Shown piece after piece: positions 1 through 10,363 of a DNA stretch of 64,000 nt. Position 1 is the first letter of the stretch. Each line of letters begins with the position of its first letter. This DNA is from Psychrosphaera sp. B3R10 (GTDB taxonomy: Bacteria > Pseudomonadota > Gammaproteobacteria > Enterobacterales > Alteromonadaceae): contig NZ_JAHKQH010000007.1 of NCBI RefSeq assembly GCF_018861025.1, positions 297,652 through 361,651 of the forward strand, given 5' to 3'. Position numbers and translations under genes: made by a program. A model generated the notes under the pieces. The model worked only from the letters and a program-made list of their open reading frames with translations, made no database searches and was not told the DNA's origin.

Positions 1-3000
1 ATATCTATCAACGCATTACCGTCGAGCAAATTAATAATATAGACTCTGCCTCCGCCCTGAGCAGCCGAACAAGAGTTTTCCTCTAAACCAGCTGAACTTG
101 GGTCGTACGTTGAGAATATGAGTCGGCTATTGATAATCGACACCCCAGTGAGTACTTTTTCACCTTTAGTTAAATTGAATTCGTAACCATCAAATTCAGC
201 TGCATCAGATAGATTTTGAGATTCCGGTGTAATTTGAACAATTGTAGAGATTTCAGGGAAGGTATAGCGTCCATCTTCTTTTATAAATACCCCTTTATCT
301 TTAATCATCACAACGGAATCTTGCACTGTTTCATCTAACGGATGAGCTCGATAACCTGAACCTATTGATACCGCGTAATAATGGTCATGATCTTGCACTA
401 TTTCAGCAATGTCAGGTGAATTATAGAAACGACGTGTTTTTTCTATATTGGCATCTTCACTCGATGAATAAAGTAATTTACCCACGGCCAATTTTGACGT
501 TGTCTGTCCGTTGTATAAGTCTACCCGGAATAATTGTCCACCCATGTCACCGAAATAAAGATGATCAGCAAGACCATCAAAATCACGATCGATCACAGAA
601 ATCCGAGCAGGGACACCATATTTCATCTCTGAAATGACATAGTTAGCGTTTGTATTTGACGAAATCTCAAATAATTTTTGACCCGTTGACGCTTCAACGA
701 TAAACACAGAATTTCCTACGGTATCTGGCGTTCGAATATTGACCGAGTCCTGTAACGGATCGTAACCACCACCAAAAATAAGAACTTTCTTGGTATCTTC
801 ACCAATTTTAATCGAAGATACTGTCGGTTTCGACCACGTCTGCCCTAAACGAGCATAGTCACCAGTGCCGCCTTCAATCGAATACTTATAGCGAGGAGAT
901 GTACGACTCGTAATATCTAAAACATGATAGCGATTACCACCGCGTCGCTGACCAACAATAATGTAAGTATTGCCGTCTTCTGTCCATGAATTAATCGAAC
1001 CATCCATACCATAGGTGCGAGTATTAAATACATTACCGTCTTGGAAATAGACAGGAATATTATCGATTAATTCTTCAGGTATAAATGCCCAATTCTCACG
1101 GCCTGAATCACCGTCAATTGACATTAGGTAACCTTCATTTGTACCAATAAATATAGCGGACTTGTCATCAGAGTAGCGATGAAACAAGGGTTCTGAATGC
1201 AGAGGATCAGACATTTCATAGCGAGGTTCATCCGTTTCACCATCGCCATCCTTGTCTTTCATATCATAGCCTAACATCCATTTAATTAAGGTTTTACGAT
1301 AATCTTCATCGACTGTCAGTAAACCTAAATTACTCGCTGTGATACGTTCATCCTCTTCAGATAAAGGAGTTGAACTATTCGCCATATTAGAATAAATATT
1401 TCTTGCAACTCTTTGATTTGCAGAGACACCACCTCGACTAACAAATGTGCCACTTAACGAGCCGCTAGTTGCCCAAAAATCATGGGCATTGTCTTTAAAA
1501 AAGCCATCACTGGAAATCGCATTTTCTTCATTCTTATCTTGAACAACACTATCTATTAATTTGTATTTTTTTAAGTTGCCCGGCCAATATTCAGAGCTTG
1601 TTGGATCAAACAAAGCGTAATAAATATCATTCGAATGAGTCAACCGATTAAACTGATTTACCGATATACCTGGTGCTACAAACGTGCTTGAACCTTTTTT
1701 CGCTTCGACAAAAATAGACGTAAATGCCGATGCTAATTCATTAGCAGTTTTACCAGAATAAAATGAACCAGAACCAGCGGCAGCTAAATCTTTTAGATAT
1801 TGATCGTCAAAACCACTCGATTCAAAGCCAACGGTATAGGTAAAAACCTGCGCGTCATTATTAGAAACGCTACGCTCACTTGGCGGTGTTGCCATATATT
1901 CTGCAAGAGCTGTTGCACAATTTTCATTTTGACAAGTACTACCGATAATACTACTTATATCGCCATCTCGGTCTGTCGCATTAGGTTCACCGTCACTAAA
2001 CAGAACCAAATAGTTTGCCTGGCACTGCCCCAATTCACCACTAATTGGCGATATGTATTTTGCTTTATCAAGGTCTGCAATTTTTTGATCTCGACATTCA
2101 TACGACGTTAGTTGTTCTGTATTACAATCCACAGGTGTTGTAATTGATGAACCGGTAAACGTATCTGGATGACTTAAGCGTGCTAAACTTCTTACCTTGT
2201 TATAACGCCCACGACTTCCACCATTAAATACATTTTTACCATTAAGATATAAATAGGCTTCATACATGGTATCTACAACTGGCGTTGTGCCCTCAGCAAC
2301 AAACTCTTCTGTTAAACTTATTAACTTATCTCTTGCTGTATATTTATGTTCAGAACCATTAGGTGGGGTATAAACAATTCGCAGTTGTGGAGATTTTTGT
2401 TTTCGTGAAATACGAGCCGCCGCGTGGCTAAATACTTGAAATTGATCTGAACTTGCTTTGCTATCCGCTAAACCAAAAATTAGTATAGGATCACCACTTT
2501 CCCAATCAGCATCATCTACAATAGCTTGCACAATGACGGATAAATCAGGTGTATTCATTGGGTAATCTTCATTCAGCCAACCATCCGGCTTCCAACAAAC
2601 AACTCCTGTTTTGTTACATTTTCTTTCGGTCGTATCAACACTCCCTGAGCTATTTAGATATAAGTCATCAAAGTCACTGCCATCGACAAACTCACCAGGG
2701 TCATCTGCTAACGAACCAAAATACGCAATTGTTATGGAGTCTTCAGATGAACTATATTCTGAGAAATATGTGATATGGGCACTATTTATTGTTGAACCGT
2801 GGGGAATATTAAAGTCAGTAAATCGCAGTGCATGGGCACGTTTATGATCATTATCGATTAAATATTCTCTTGAAAATTTGGTATCCAATGAGCCATTTTT
2901 TTGTGATATTGCAAAATCATAATCACCATTAAGTGACCGCACAACCTCATTACTAGGCCAAATAGCATCTATGTCTGTCGCCGGCATCAACACTGGGCCG

Positions 3001-3275
3001 CCATCATCATTAAAACGCATTAGCGAAACATTCACGCCAGAGATATTGTTTAACGCTAACTTTAGTGCTTCTTTAGACTTAAACATACGGCTGCTACTCG
3101 TGCCATCTGTAGCAGACATAGAGCCCGACGTATCAAAAATGAAAACGACATTAGGGTTTACTTCGACTGCTTCGTCTGAAATGCCGTAATAAATTTCTAT
3201 GTCATCACCAAACGCGCTAAATGAGACGATTGATGAAACAAAACCTGTAATAATTAGGTCGCGTAATTTGCGCAT
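1..3275 (-). CDS. pilY1: PilY1-like type IV pilus tip/assembly protein (3' end beyond the window)
   Basis: The minus-strand frame is open from an ATG at 3275 to the left edge, giving about 1091 residues without a stop, so the C-terminus lies outside. A signal peptide covers about residues 1-23. A von Willebrand A domain follows, with the metal-site motif DTSGS at residues 48-52. The C-terminal part is the PilY1 beta-propeller type, with aspartate-rich calcium-loop-like segments DKDGDGETD near residue 675 and DRDFDGLAD near residue 890. In the family, PilY1 sits at the pilus tip, promotes pilus extension, and acts in adhesion and surface sensing. It follows pilX with a 2-bp gap and has its own GGAG ribosome site, so it is the last visible gene of the minor-pilin operon. 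The vWA plus propeller plus pilin context makes the call firm; adhesive specificity cannot be told. Confidence 0.93.
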   Translation of the reverse strand, partial: MRKLRDLIITGFVSSIVSFSAFGDDIEIYYGISDEAVEVNPNVVFIFDTSGSMSATDGTSSSRMFKSKEALKLALNNISGVNVSLMRFNDDGGPVLMPATDIDAIWPSNEVVRSLNGDYDFAISQKNGSLDTKFSREYLIDNDHKRAHALRFTDFNIPHGSTINSAHITYFSEYSSSEDSITIAYFGSLADDPGEFVDGSDFDDLYLNSSGSVDTTERKCNKTGVVCWKPDGWLNEDYPMNTPDLSVIVQAIVDDADWESGDPILIFGLADSKASSDQFQVFSHAAARISRKQKSPQLRIVYTPPNGSEHKYTARDKLISLTEEFVAEGTTPVVDTMYEAYLYLNGKNVFNGGSRGRYNKVRSLARLSHPDTFTGSSITTPVDCNTEQLTSYECRDQKIADLDKAKYISPISGELGQCQANYLVLFSDGEPNATDRDGDISSIIGSTCQNENCATALAEYMATPPSERSVSNNDAQVFTYTVGFESSGFDDQYLKDLAAAGSGSFYSGKTANELASAFTSIFVEAKKGSSTFVAPGISVNQFNRLTHSNDIYYALFDPTSSEYWPGNLKKYKLIDSVVQDKNEENAISSDGFFKDNAHDFWATSGSLSGTFVSRGGVSANQRVARNIYSNMANSSTPLSEEDERITASNLGLLTVDEDYRKTLIKWMLGYDMKDKDGDGETDEPRYEMSDPLHSEPLFHRYSDDKSAIFIGTNEGYLMSIDGDSGRENWAFIPEELIDNIPVYFQDGNVFNTRTYGMDGSINSWTEDGNTYIIVGQRRGGNRYHVLDITSRTSPRYKYSIEGGTGDYARLGQTWSKPTVSSIKIGEDTKKVLIFGGGYDPLQDSVNIRTPDTVGNSVFIVEASTGQKLFEISSNTNANYVISEMKYGVPARISVIDRDFDGLADHLYFGDMGGQLFRVDLYNGQTTSKLAVGKLLYSSSEDANIEKTRRFYNSPDIAEIVQDHDHYYAVSIGSGYRAHPLDETVQDSVVMIKDKGVFIKEDGRYTFPEISTIVQITPESQNLSDAAEFDGYEFNLTKGEKVLTGVSIINSRLIFSTYDPSSAGLEENSCSAAQGGGRVYIINLLDGNALID

Positions 3276-3277
3276 TA

Positions 3278-3922
3278 TCAATCTCCTGATTCTGTCGTTT
3301 GCCTAGATAAGACAAGTGTATTGGCAGCATTTACAACAGATCCAGATACATGGCCACACCCTTTAACAACAAAAACTTCCAAGATAGTTCGATTTCTAGC
3401 ACCGTCGGTGTCGACAATACTAGAAACCAATCCTGAATTAGCGTCGGTTAAGTTCTTTAATCCAATATAAGCAGATTTAGACCACGCCCAAACTTCTGGA
3501 CTTGCTCTCATTGCAGTCGTCCCTTCCATCACAGTATCGTCCTGTAATCCATTTGCGGTAACACTTCGCTCCGCCCAATTCGCATCAGCAATGTCATCAC
3601 ATGTCGGTAAATTGTTAAAATCCACCTGATTGTCGTCAGTTATCTGTCCTGAATTTCGCGCTTGTGTTAAAACGTCAAACAACTGGTTACCATTAACATC
3701 TTCAATCGTTCCTGCCCTCAAGTTTGTTGAGGAACTTTCATGAACAATGCCCTCAATTGCCGCATCAGCGCCATCAAACGCTAATGATAAGGTATTTTGA
3801 TTTGTCGCCATCTTAGTTTGCAAAACCCCTGAAGACACCGAACTCACACCAACGACAGTCATCGACGTTAATAGCACTAAGCTAATAACTAAAACGATGC
3901 CTTTTTGTAAACGATATTTCAT
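3278..3922 (-). CDS. pilX: PilX-like minor pilin / pilus assembly protein
   Basis: 214 residues. The N-terminus has a short basic leader, then KGIVLVISLVLL and a hydrophobic helix of about 20 residues, typical of the PilX N-terminal domain. Like other PilX proteins it lacks the glutamate at mature position 5 found in the neighbouring PilV and PilW. The remaining domain is polar and not distinctive. In the family PilX is part of the minor-pilin priming complex that initiates type IV pilus assembly and connects to PilY1. It lies 2 bp after pilW and 2 bp before pilY1, consistent with co-translation. Confidence 0.85.
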   Translation of the reverse strand: MKYRLQKGIVLVISLVLLTSMTVVGVSSVSSGVLQTKMATNQNTLSLAFDGADAAIEGIVHESSSTNLRAGTIEDVNGNQLFDVLTQARNSGQITDDNQVDFNNLPTCDDIADANWAERSVTANGLQDDTVMEGTTAMRASPEVWAWSKSAYIGLKNLTDANSGLVSSIVDTDGARNRTILEVFVVKGCGHVSGSVVNAANTLVLSRQTTESGD

Positions 3923-3924
3923 AA

Positions 3925-4791
3925 TTAACCTCCAGCGATCACATTATTCCATGCATTACGCATTAATATGACCGTCTCAAAAACTCGATACAAACCGTCA
4001 TCATCTGGTATAAATGCATCGTGTCCGAGTAATTTTAAGTTTCGAGTTTGACCAAGTGCGATCTCATCGTCATTTTTTATCAAAACAGCAATTTTTAAAG
4101 CAACGACCGGTATACTCCCATCTGCTTCTACAAATTCAGCGAGTCGGGCCGCGGTAACCCAAGACGTTACCATACCGGTTTCTGTATTTCCTATAGGCAA
4201 GCTGATGCCATACATAACTTGAAAATCATAAACATTTTCCATCAGTGTTACAGATTGACCATTGGCGCCATTTGCTTTTAATCCACGCAAGTAACGACCG
4301 TCATGTCCACGGCAACGAAGAGTATTATCTTCAGTGTAATATTCGTTTACGACGTGAAATTCAGCATCAACTGCAAAATCAAAATTAGAGCCTGTGCATG
4401 CTCTATTTGCCATGATATTTATGAACAATGTGTCAGGCGCTTCATCTGCCCCCTCTTTTGAGCCAAGTGTCGGATCCACATCATAATCAGCTTCTAACAC
4501 AATGGAATGAGCCCGAATATAGGTCGCTTCCATATCTACATCTATATTGCGGTCCAAGTTGGCAGAAAATTCATTATAACGACCAACAGGTAATAATGAT
4601 TGCCTTAGCGCCGAAATGATATACCGCCCATCCTGCTGAATATTAGACAAGGCATAATTATAGGTCAGTAGCTGATTATTACTTTGGTAAACCTTAACGA
4701 GTCCGGCTGTTATAATAAGTCCTAATGTCATTGAGATAAGCATCTCAACTAAGGTAAAACCGCTAACCTTAATATTGGACTTTAGCCTCAT
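3925..4791 (-). CDS. pilW: PilW-like minor pilin
   Basis: 288 residues from the ATG at 4791. This start is preferred over an upstream in-frame one at 4827 because it follows a GGAAGG ribosome site and overlaps the pilV stop as ATGA, a usual sign of translational coupling. The leader ends in a class III prepilin site: glycine then FTLVE, with Glu at mature position 5, followed by a hydrophobic helix. The C-terminal domain is a large pilin-type head. PilW belongs to the minor-pilin priming complex with PilV, PilX and PilY1. Prepilin peptidase PilD would process it; no pilD is in the window. Confidence 0.87.
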   Translation of the reverse strand: MRLKSNIKVSGFTLVEMLISMTLGLIITAGLVKVYQSNNQLLTYNYALSNIQQDGRYIISALRQSLLPVGRYNEFSANLDRNIDVDMEATYIRAHSIVLEADYDVDPTLGSKEGADEAPDTLFINIMANRACTGSNFDFAVDAEFHVVNEYYTEDNTLRCRGHDGRYLRGLKANGANGQSVTLMENVYDFQVMYGISLPIGNTETGMVTSWVTAARLAEFVEADGSIPVVALKIAVLIKNDDEIALGQTRNLKLLGHDAFIPDDDGLYRVFETVILMRNAWNNVIAGG

Positions 4792-5483
4792 AATCCTTCC
4801 CCTAACAACAGATCCAAATGCACACACTCATATTCACCCGCAATTCCCTGTGAATCAAGTACAGTATTGCAAAGCTGGCTTTGTGCTCGGTCTAGATTTT
4901 TCCATATAGTGGCAGGCCAAGCGACATAGATTGTTAACATTGAATGGGGTGGGACCGGGTCGCCACTAGCGTCGGCAACCGCGCCGATGGCAGTAACTCC
5001 AACTTCCATATTATCCATAATGGCAGCAGCTTGGCAGCTTGTTTCATAGGCATCAAAAATAGCTGATTGATCGGCGGTGCAAAGCTCAGCGTTTTCTGCG
5101 CCTTCATCTCGGCAACTAACAACGGCAGCCGGAATCGCTCGACAAAAACATTCAAATTCATTGCTGTCGCAGCTAGAAAGATTTCTAAAATTAAAGTTAT
5201 TTAAATTGGTATAGGCATTATCAGTGGCGTCACGAACTGGTACTGTTTCATCGTCTCGGTTTTGGAACTGGCGGTTAATACGGATCCTATCCGCCAAACT
5301 TTCCGCAATAATGGTGGCTTGCGTTTTAACGTAGGCGTCTTGATTAGAGGTAGACACAGTAAATTGCAGGCCAACTAGCCCTAAAATACCAATAGATATG
5401 ACAAACAGTGAGATTAAAATTTCAATTAATCCCACACCATTTTGACCAGAAAACGTCGCTTTATTCAGTACTTTATTTTTCAT
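4788..5483 (-). CDS. pilV: PilV-like minor pilin
   Basis: 231 residues. A prepilin cleavage motif is visible (glycine, then VGLIE with Glu at mature position 5), followed by a hydrophobic helix, and the head domain is rich in cysteines. It is a member of the type IV pilus minor-pilin complex. It is the first minor-pilin gene of the cluster and starts about 90 bp after ispH ends. The fimT/fimU minor pilin that often sits between ispH and pilV in related bacteria is not here. Its stop overlaps the pilW start as ATGA. Confidence 0.85.
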   Translation of the reverse strand: MKNKVLNKATFSGQNGVGLIEILISLFVISIGILGLVGLQFTVSTSNQDAYVKTQATIIAESLADRIRINRQFQNRDDETVPVRDATDNAYTNLNNFNFRNLSSCDSNEFECFCRAIPAAVVSCRDEGAENAELCTADQSAIFDAYETSCQAAAIMDNMEVGVTAIGAVADASGDPVPPHSMLTIYVAWPATIWKNLDRAQSQLCNTVLDSQGIAGEYECVHLDLLLGEGL

Positions 5484-5573
5484 ATCCGTACTACCACTTA
5501 ACTTTGGCGTAAGCCAATAAGTAAGTTTAGTTCCTTTCTAACTGTTTGCGTAGTTTTTAGCCTATCACTCTTT

Positions 5574-6503
5574 TTATTGCAATTCAGCAGGGACGGCAAA
5601 AACGATATTTTCTTTTTTACCAGGATTTTCTAAGACGTGATTTGCACCTAACGCCTTCAACCTGTCTATAACACCTTTTACTAACACTTCCGGGGCCGAT
5701 GCCCCAGCTGTAACACCAATACTTAAACATTCATCAATCCACGTCTCATTAATATTAGACGCATCATCGATTAGATAAGCTCGCGTACCAACTTTCTCAG
5801 CTAATTCTCTTAACCGATTTGAATTAGAGCTATTTTTCGCACCAACCACTAAAAGTAAATCTACCTTTTGTGCCAATTCACGAACCGCATCTTGCCTGTT
5901 CTGTGTGGCGTAACAAATGTCGTCTTTACGAGGGCCTTTTATCTTCGGAAATTTTTCTCTCAAAGCATCTATAACATCAGCCGTATCATCAACCGACAAC
6001 GTTGTTTGAGAACAATAATACAACTCATCTGGATTTTTAACATTTAAATTAGCAACGTCAGAAGGTGATTCTACTAAATAAATCCCGCCTTCATCGCTGC
6101 TATATTGCCCCATTGTCCCCTCAACTTCCGGATGTCCTTCATGACCAATTAAAATACACTCAGTACCTTTTCTTGACGCTCGTGTGACTTCCATATGAAC
6201 TTTAGTTACCAATGGGCAAGTTGCATCAAATACTTTAAGTCCACGTTGTTTTGCTTCATTTCTAACGGCTTGAGAAACACCATGCGCAGAGAAAATAACA
6301 ATCGACTCGTCGGGTACTTCGTGTAGTTCATCAACAAATAACGCGCCTCGCTCTCGCAGGCCATTAACAACAAATTTATTGTGTACAACTTCATGACGAA
6401 CATAAATTGGTGGCTGAAATATTTCAAGAGCACGCTCTACAATGGATATTGCACGGTCAACACCGGCACAAAAGCCTCTAGGATTTGCTAATAATATTTC
6501 CAT
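5574..6503 (-). CDS. ispH: 4-hydroxy-3-methylbut-2-enyl diphosphate reductase
   Basis: 309 residues, the usual length. It catalyses the last step of the MEP (non-mevalonate) isoprenoid pathway in the cytoplasm, reducing HMBPP to IPP and DMAPP with a [4Fe-4S] cluster. The three cluster cysteines are at positions 12 (GFCAGV), about 96 (DATCPLV) and about 197 (DICYATQ). The [11 protein letters not shown] segment carries the conserved catalytic glutamate. It starts 9 bp after fkpB, which matches the common fkpB-ispH pairing, and it lies at the distal end of the ribF-ileS-lspA-fkpB-ispH run. The call is secure. Confidence 0.97.
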   Translation of the reverse strand: MEILLANPRGFCAGVDRAISIVERALEIFQPPIYVRHEVVHNKFVVNGLRERGALFVDELHEVPDESIVIFSAHGVSQAVRNEAKQRGLKVFDATCPLVTKVHMEVTRASRKGTECILIGHEGHPEVEGTMGQYSSDEGGIYLVESPSDVANLNVKNPDELYYCSQTTLSVDDTADVIDALREKFPKIKGPRKDDICYATQNRQDAVRELAQKVDLLLVVGAKNSSNSNRLRELAEKVGTRAYLIDDASNINETWIDECLSIGVTAGASAPEVLVKGVIDRLKALGANHVLENPGKKENIVFAVPAELQ

Positions 6504-6512
6504 TTCTCGCCT

Positions 6513-6956
6513 CTATTTTGTTGTAGTTGGTAATACGTCTAATATTTCGACATCAAACGTTAATACCTGACCTGCTAATGGGTGATTAAAATCAACTGTA
6601 ACTGACTGACCTACGACTTCTCGTATCATGCCTGGCAACTCGGCCCCATCTGGTTGCGTAAAAGCAACAATAGTTCCGACTTCAGCAGGAATATCTGAAC
6701 CAAATTTATCTCGATCCAAATAGTAAATATTGTCTGGATTAGGCTCACCAAATGCTTCTTCAGGTTGTAAAGTAAAAGACTTTTCGTCACCTTTTTCCAA
6801 ACCAATTAAACAAGCTTCAAAACCTGGTGTTAGGTTACCATCACCAATTGTTAACTTAGCGGGTTTGTTATTTACTTTAGTACTATCGGCAACCGAGTCA
6901 TCTGACAGTTTGATTGAAAAATGGAAAACAACTTCATGACCAGTTTCAATTTTCAT
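6513..6956 (-). CDS. fkpB: FKBP-type peptidyl-prolyl cis-trans isomerase, SlpA/FkpB type
   Basis: 147 residues, close to the family size. It has an FKBP fold with the inserted-flap (IF) domain typical of SlyD/SlpA proteins, visible in LIGLEKGDEKSFTLQPEEAFGEPNP and the C-terminal GQVLTFDVEILDV strand. The short names are the recognisable motifs of the family. It is a cytoplasmic folding helper that isomerises X-Pro bonds. Unlike SlyD it has no His/Cys-rich metal-binding tail. It sits between lspA (11 bp upstream) and ispH (9 bp downstream), the standard order in gammaproteobacteria. Confidence 0.93.
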   Translation of the reverse strand: MKIETGHEVVFHFSIKLSDDSVADSTKVNNKPAKLTIGDGNLTPGFEACLIGLEKGDEKSFTLQPEEAFGEPNPDNIYYLDRDKFGSDIPAEVGTIVAFTQPDGAELPGMIREVVGQSVTVDFNHPLAGQVLTFDVEILDVLPTTTK

Positions 6957-6967
6957 TTTTACACTTC

Positions 6968-7489
6968 CTAATTTGGTATTTTTTTGCTGTTGTCGTCTTT
7001 TTTTGACTGATTAAAGTCAATAAAGGCTTCAAGAATTAACAACGCTGCACCGCAACTAATTGCAACATCTGCAATATTAAATGCAGGAAAGTGCCAACTG
7101 TCATAATAAAAATGGAGAAAATCGACGACATAACCATACATCATTCGATCTGCCACATTGCCTATAGCCCCACCTAAAATAAGGGCATAAGCAGTCAATA
7201 ACAATTTTTGTTTTATAGGTGTTTTTGCCATCCAAAATGTCAATAAAACACTAATAACAATCGCTATAATAGTGAAAAACCAACGCTGCCAACCACCCGC
7301 GTCGCTTAAAAAGCTAAACGCTGCACCGTGATTTCTGACATACGTGATGTCAAAAACCGGCAGAACATTAATATCTTGATAAAGTGCTAAGTTATTAATA
7401 ATCCAAATTTTGGTGCCTTGATCAAAAAGCACCACAACAAGGCTTAACAGCAAAAACAGTAATCCGGGAAACTTGTTTAATAACTTCAT
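6968..7489 (-). CDS. lspA: Lipoprotein signal peptidase (signal peptidase II)
   Basis: 173 residues with four predicted membrane helices. It is an inner-membrane aspartic protease that removes the signal peptide from lipidated prolipoproteins. The two catalytic aspartates are in NVADR and FNIADVAI. The start codon shares one base with the ileS stop (TAATG), so it is probably translated by reinitiation after ileS. Likely substrates in this window include the lipobox proteins PulA (24 kb away) and the MbnP-like and MbnH-like proteins. Confidence 0.96.
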   Translation of the reverse strand: MKLLNKFPGLLFLLLSLVVVLFDQGTKIWIINNLALYQDINVLPVFDITYVRNHGAAFSFLSDAGGWQRWFFTIIAIVISVLLTFWMAKTPIKQKLLLTAYALILGGAIGNVADRMMYGYVVDFLHFYYDSWHFPAFNIADVAISCGAALLILEAFIDFNQSKKDDNSKKIPN

Positions 7490-10320
7490 TAAGCAAATTT
7501 CCTAAACTCACCCGCACCGGTCACGTTCTCAACGCAACGGCCACATAAATCGGCGTGTTCCGGATGAATACCAACGGTAACTGAATGATGCCAACAACGC
7601 TCACACTTTTGTTCCGTGCTCGCTTTAATGCCAATAAATAAGCCGCTGATTTCTGACTCAAATGCCGTATCTGGTTTGTCAGTTAATGGTGCTAAGTTCA
7701 CTACAGAGGTGATTAAGACAAATCGCAATTCATCTTCAAGTGTTTGTAATGTATTTAATAATTCATCTGATACATACAAAGTTAACTCAGCCTCTAGCGA
7801 TGCGCCCAACAATTTATCTTTTTTCGCAATCTCAAGCGCACGGTTTACTTGTTCTTTAACCGATAATACGGTTGACCAATATTTATCACCTAACTCACCT
7901 TGGGCTGAGTATTGTTCGATGCCATCGTACCATACGTCAGTAAAGACAAACTCGTCGCGCTCTCCTGGTAAAGTATCCCAGATTTCCTGAGCGGTAAACG
8001 ACAATACAGGAGCCATCCAGCGAGTCATCGCTTCGGCAATAAGATACAGCGCGGTTTGACATGAACGACGAGCTGTTGAATCCGCTTTAGCGGTGTATTG
8101 ACGGTCTTTAATAACATCAAGATAAAAACTGCCTAAATCTACTGAGCAGAAATTCATCAGCTTTTGCATAACAACATGGAACTGATATTTATCGTAAGCC
8201 TGTATAATCTCTTGCTGCAAACGTGCCGCTTTACTTACGATCCAACGATCCAACGCAACCATTTCATTCACGTCAACAATATCTTGTTTCGGGTCAAAAC
8301 CATTTAAGTTTGCAAGTAAAAATCGAGAGGTATTTCTTACACGGCGATACGTATCTGCGGCGCGCTTAAATATTTCGTCTGATACCGTCATTTCACCTGT
8401 ATAGTCCGCCGAGGCTACCCACAAACGTAGAATGTCCGCACCGTATTTACCCGTTACATCTTTTGGTGAAACCACATTGCCTAATGATTTAGACATCTTG
8501 TGACCATTTTTATCGACAGTAAATCCATGGGTCAATACTTGTTTATAAGGTGCAACATCATTCATCGCAACAGACGTCATTAATGACGACATAAACCAAC
8601 CACGATGTTGGTCAGAACCTTCTAAATATAAGTCAGCAGCTTGTTCAAATTCCTCACGGGCATCAACCACAAAGTGATGGGTAACACCTGAGTCAAACCA
8701 GACATCCAAAGTATCTTGTACTTTACGGTATTGATCTGATTCTGCACCTAACAATTCAGCTTGGTCGAGATCCCACCATGCTTGAATGCCGTCTTTTTCG
8801 ACTGCCTGTGCGACTTTTTCCATCAACGCTGGGCTATCTGGATGAAGTGCATCGGTTTCATTATGGATAAATAATGGAATTGGCACACCCCAGGTTCTTT
8901 GGCGTGAGATACACCAGTCTGGACGGCCTTCAACCATCCCTTCAATGCGGCCTTGACCCCATTCTGGTAACCACTGAACTTGTTTAATTTGTTCGATTGA
9001 CTTACCGCGCAGTCCAGCTTGATCCATGCTGATAAACCATTGCGGCGTAGCGCGGAAAATAATTGGCGTTTTGTGACGCCAACAATGTGGGTAACTGTGT
9101 TCAAATGACACATGTTTTAATAACGTATTGGTTTCTTCTAATTTTGCGACAACGGAGGCATTCGCCTTAAACACATGCTGTCCTGCAAAAAATTCAGTAC
9201 CTTCAACATAAACACCATTCGGTCCTACTGGATTTGCAACTTCAAGTCCATATTGTAAACCCACGGTGAAATCTTCTTGACCATGGCCAGGCGCGGTATG
9301 CACACATCCCGTACCAGCGTCAGTTGTAACGTGATCACCTAATACTACTGGAACATGAAAATCATAGAACGGATGTTGCACCTGAACATTCTCTAAAGAG
9401 TCACCTTTAGCAAAACCAAGAGCATGATATTTAGTGAAGCCCCAACGGTCCATGACATCGGTAAGCAGTGAAGCGGCAACAACCAATCTAAATTTGTTTT
9501 GTTCATCGTCTTCAACTTGTACAAGAACATATTCTACGTCAGCAGCAAGTGCAATAGCTCTGTTTGCTGGTAATGTCCAAGGTGTTGTGGTCCAGATTAC
9601 AAATGACACGTCACCTTCACCCTGAAGATGATCTGGGTGTTCAAACATTGCAACAACAGCGTCGGTGTCGACTGCATTAAATTTAACATCGATCGCCGGT
9701 GACGCTTTATCTTTGTACTCAACTTCAGCTTCTGCTAATGCAGAACCACAATCGGTACACCAATGCACAGGTTTTGAACCTTTTTGCAAATGACCATTAT
9801 CGATGATTTTACTTAATGCTCGGATAATATTAGCTTCCGAACTGAAATCCATCGTTTTATAAGGATTATTCCAATCACCTAAAACACCTAAGCGTTTAAA
9901 TCCTTCCATTTGCCCATCGATTTGACGTTGCGCATAAGCACGGCATTTTTCACGGAATTCTGCAGCTGTGACTTTTTTACCTGGCTTACCAACTTTCTTT
10001 TCAACCATTAATTCAATTGGTAATCCGTGGCAATCCCAACCAGGAACATAAGGCGAATTTAAATCAGACATTGTTTTAGACTTAACAATAATGTCTTTTA
10101 AGATTTTATTTACTGAGTGACCTAAGTGAATATCGCCGTTTGCGTACGGAGGGCCGTCATGCAAAATAAAACTCTTTTTGCCTTTTTTCGCTTCGCGGAT
10201 CTTTTTATATAGCTCTTTTTCTTGCCAAAGCTTCAACATTTGAGGTTCACGTTGGGCTAAATTTCCACGCATTGGAAATGCGGTTTCAGGCAGATTAAGC
10301 GTATGCTTATAGTCACTCAT
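7489..10320 (-). CDS. ileS: Isoleucyl-tRNA synthetase
   Basis: 943 residues, the usual length for a bacterial class I IleRS. The HIGH-type motif HLGH is at about residues 65-68, inside [12 protein letters not shown]. The KMSKS loop is near residue 607 ([10 protein letters not shown]). Between them lies the CP1 editing domain that hydrolyses Val-tRNA(Ile). Four C-terminal zinc cysteines (CERCW and CGRC) are intact. It charges tRNA(Ile) in the cytoplasm. It follows ribF by about 43 bp and overlaps lspA by one base. No sign of a second, mupirocin-resistant type. Confidence 0.98.
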   Translation of the reverse strand: MSDYKHTLNLPETAFPMRGNLAQREPQMLKLWQEKELYKKIREAKKGKKSFILHDGPPYANGDIHLGHSVNKILKDIIVKSKTMSDLNSPYVPGWDCHGLPIELMVEKKVGKPGKKVTAAEFREKCRAYAQRQIDGQMEGFKRLGVLGDWNNPYKTMDFSSEANIIRALSKIIDNGHLQKGSKPVHWCTDCGSALAEAEVEYKDKASPAIDVKFNAVDTDAVVAMFEHPDHLQGEGDVSFVIWTTTPWTLPANRAIALAADVEYVLVQVEDDEQNKFRLVVAASLLTDVMDRWGFTKYHALGFAKGDSLENVQVQHPFYDFHVPVVLGDHVTTDAGTGCVHTAPGHGQEDFTVGLQYGLEVANPVGPNGVYVEGTEFFAGQHVFKANASVVAKLEETNTLLKHVSFEHSYPHCWRHKTPIIFRATPQWFISMDQAGLRGKSIEQIKQVQWLPEWGQGRIEGMVEGRPDWCISRQRTWGVPIPLFIHNETDALHPDSPALMEKVAQAVEKDGIQAWWDLDQAELLGAESDQYRKVQDTLDVWFDSGVTHHFVVDAREEFEQAADLYLEGSDQHRGWFMSSLMTSVAMNDVAPYKQVLTHGFTVDKNGHKMSKSLGNVVSPKDVTGKYGADILRLWVASADYTGEMTVSDEIFKRAADTYRRVRNTSRFLLANLNGFDPKQDIVDVNEMVALDRWIVSKAARLQQEIIQAYDKYQFHVVMQKLMNFCSVDLGSFYLDVIKDRQYTAKADSTARRSCQTALYLIAEAMTRWMAPVLSFTAQEIWDTLPGERDEFVFTDVWYDGIEQYSAQGELGDKYWSTVLSVKEQVNRALEIAKKDKLLGASLEAELTLYVSDELLNTLQTLEDELRFVLITSVVNLAPLTDKPDTAFESEISGLFIGIKASTEQKCERCWHHSVTVGIHPEHADLCGRCVENVTGAGEFRKFA

Positions 10321-10363
10321 GATCGGTTCCGTATTATTTACTGCTTATTAGACCTTTAAGGGT

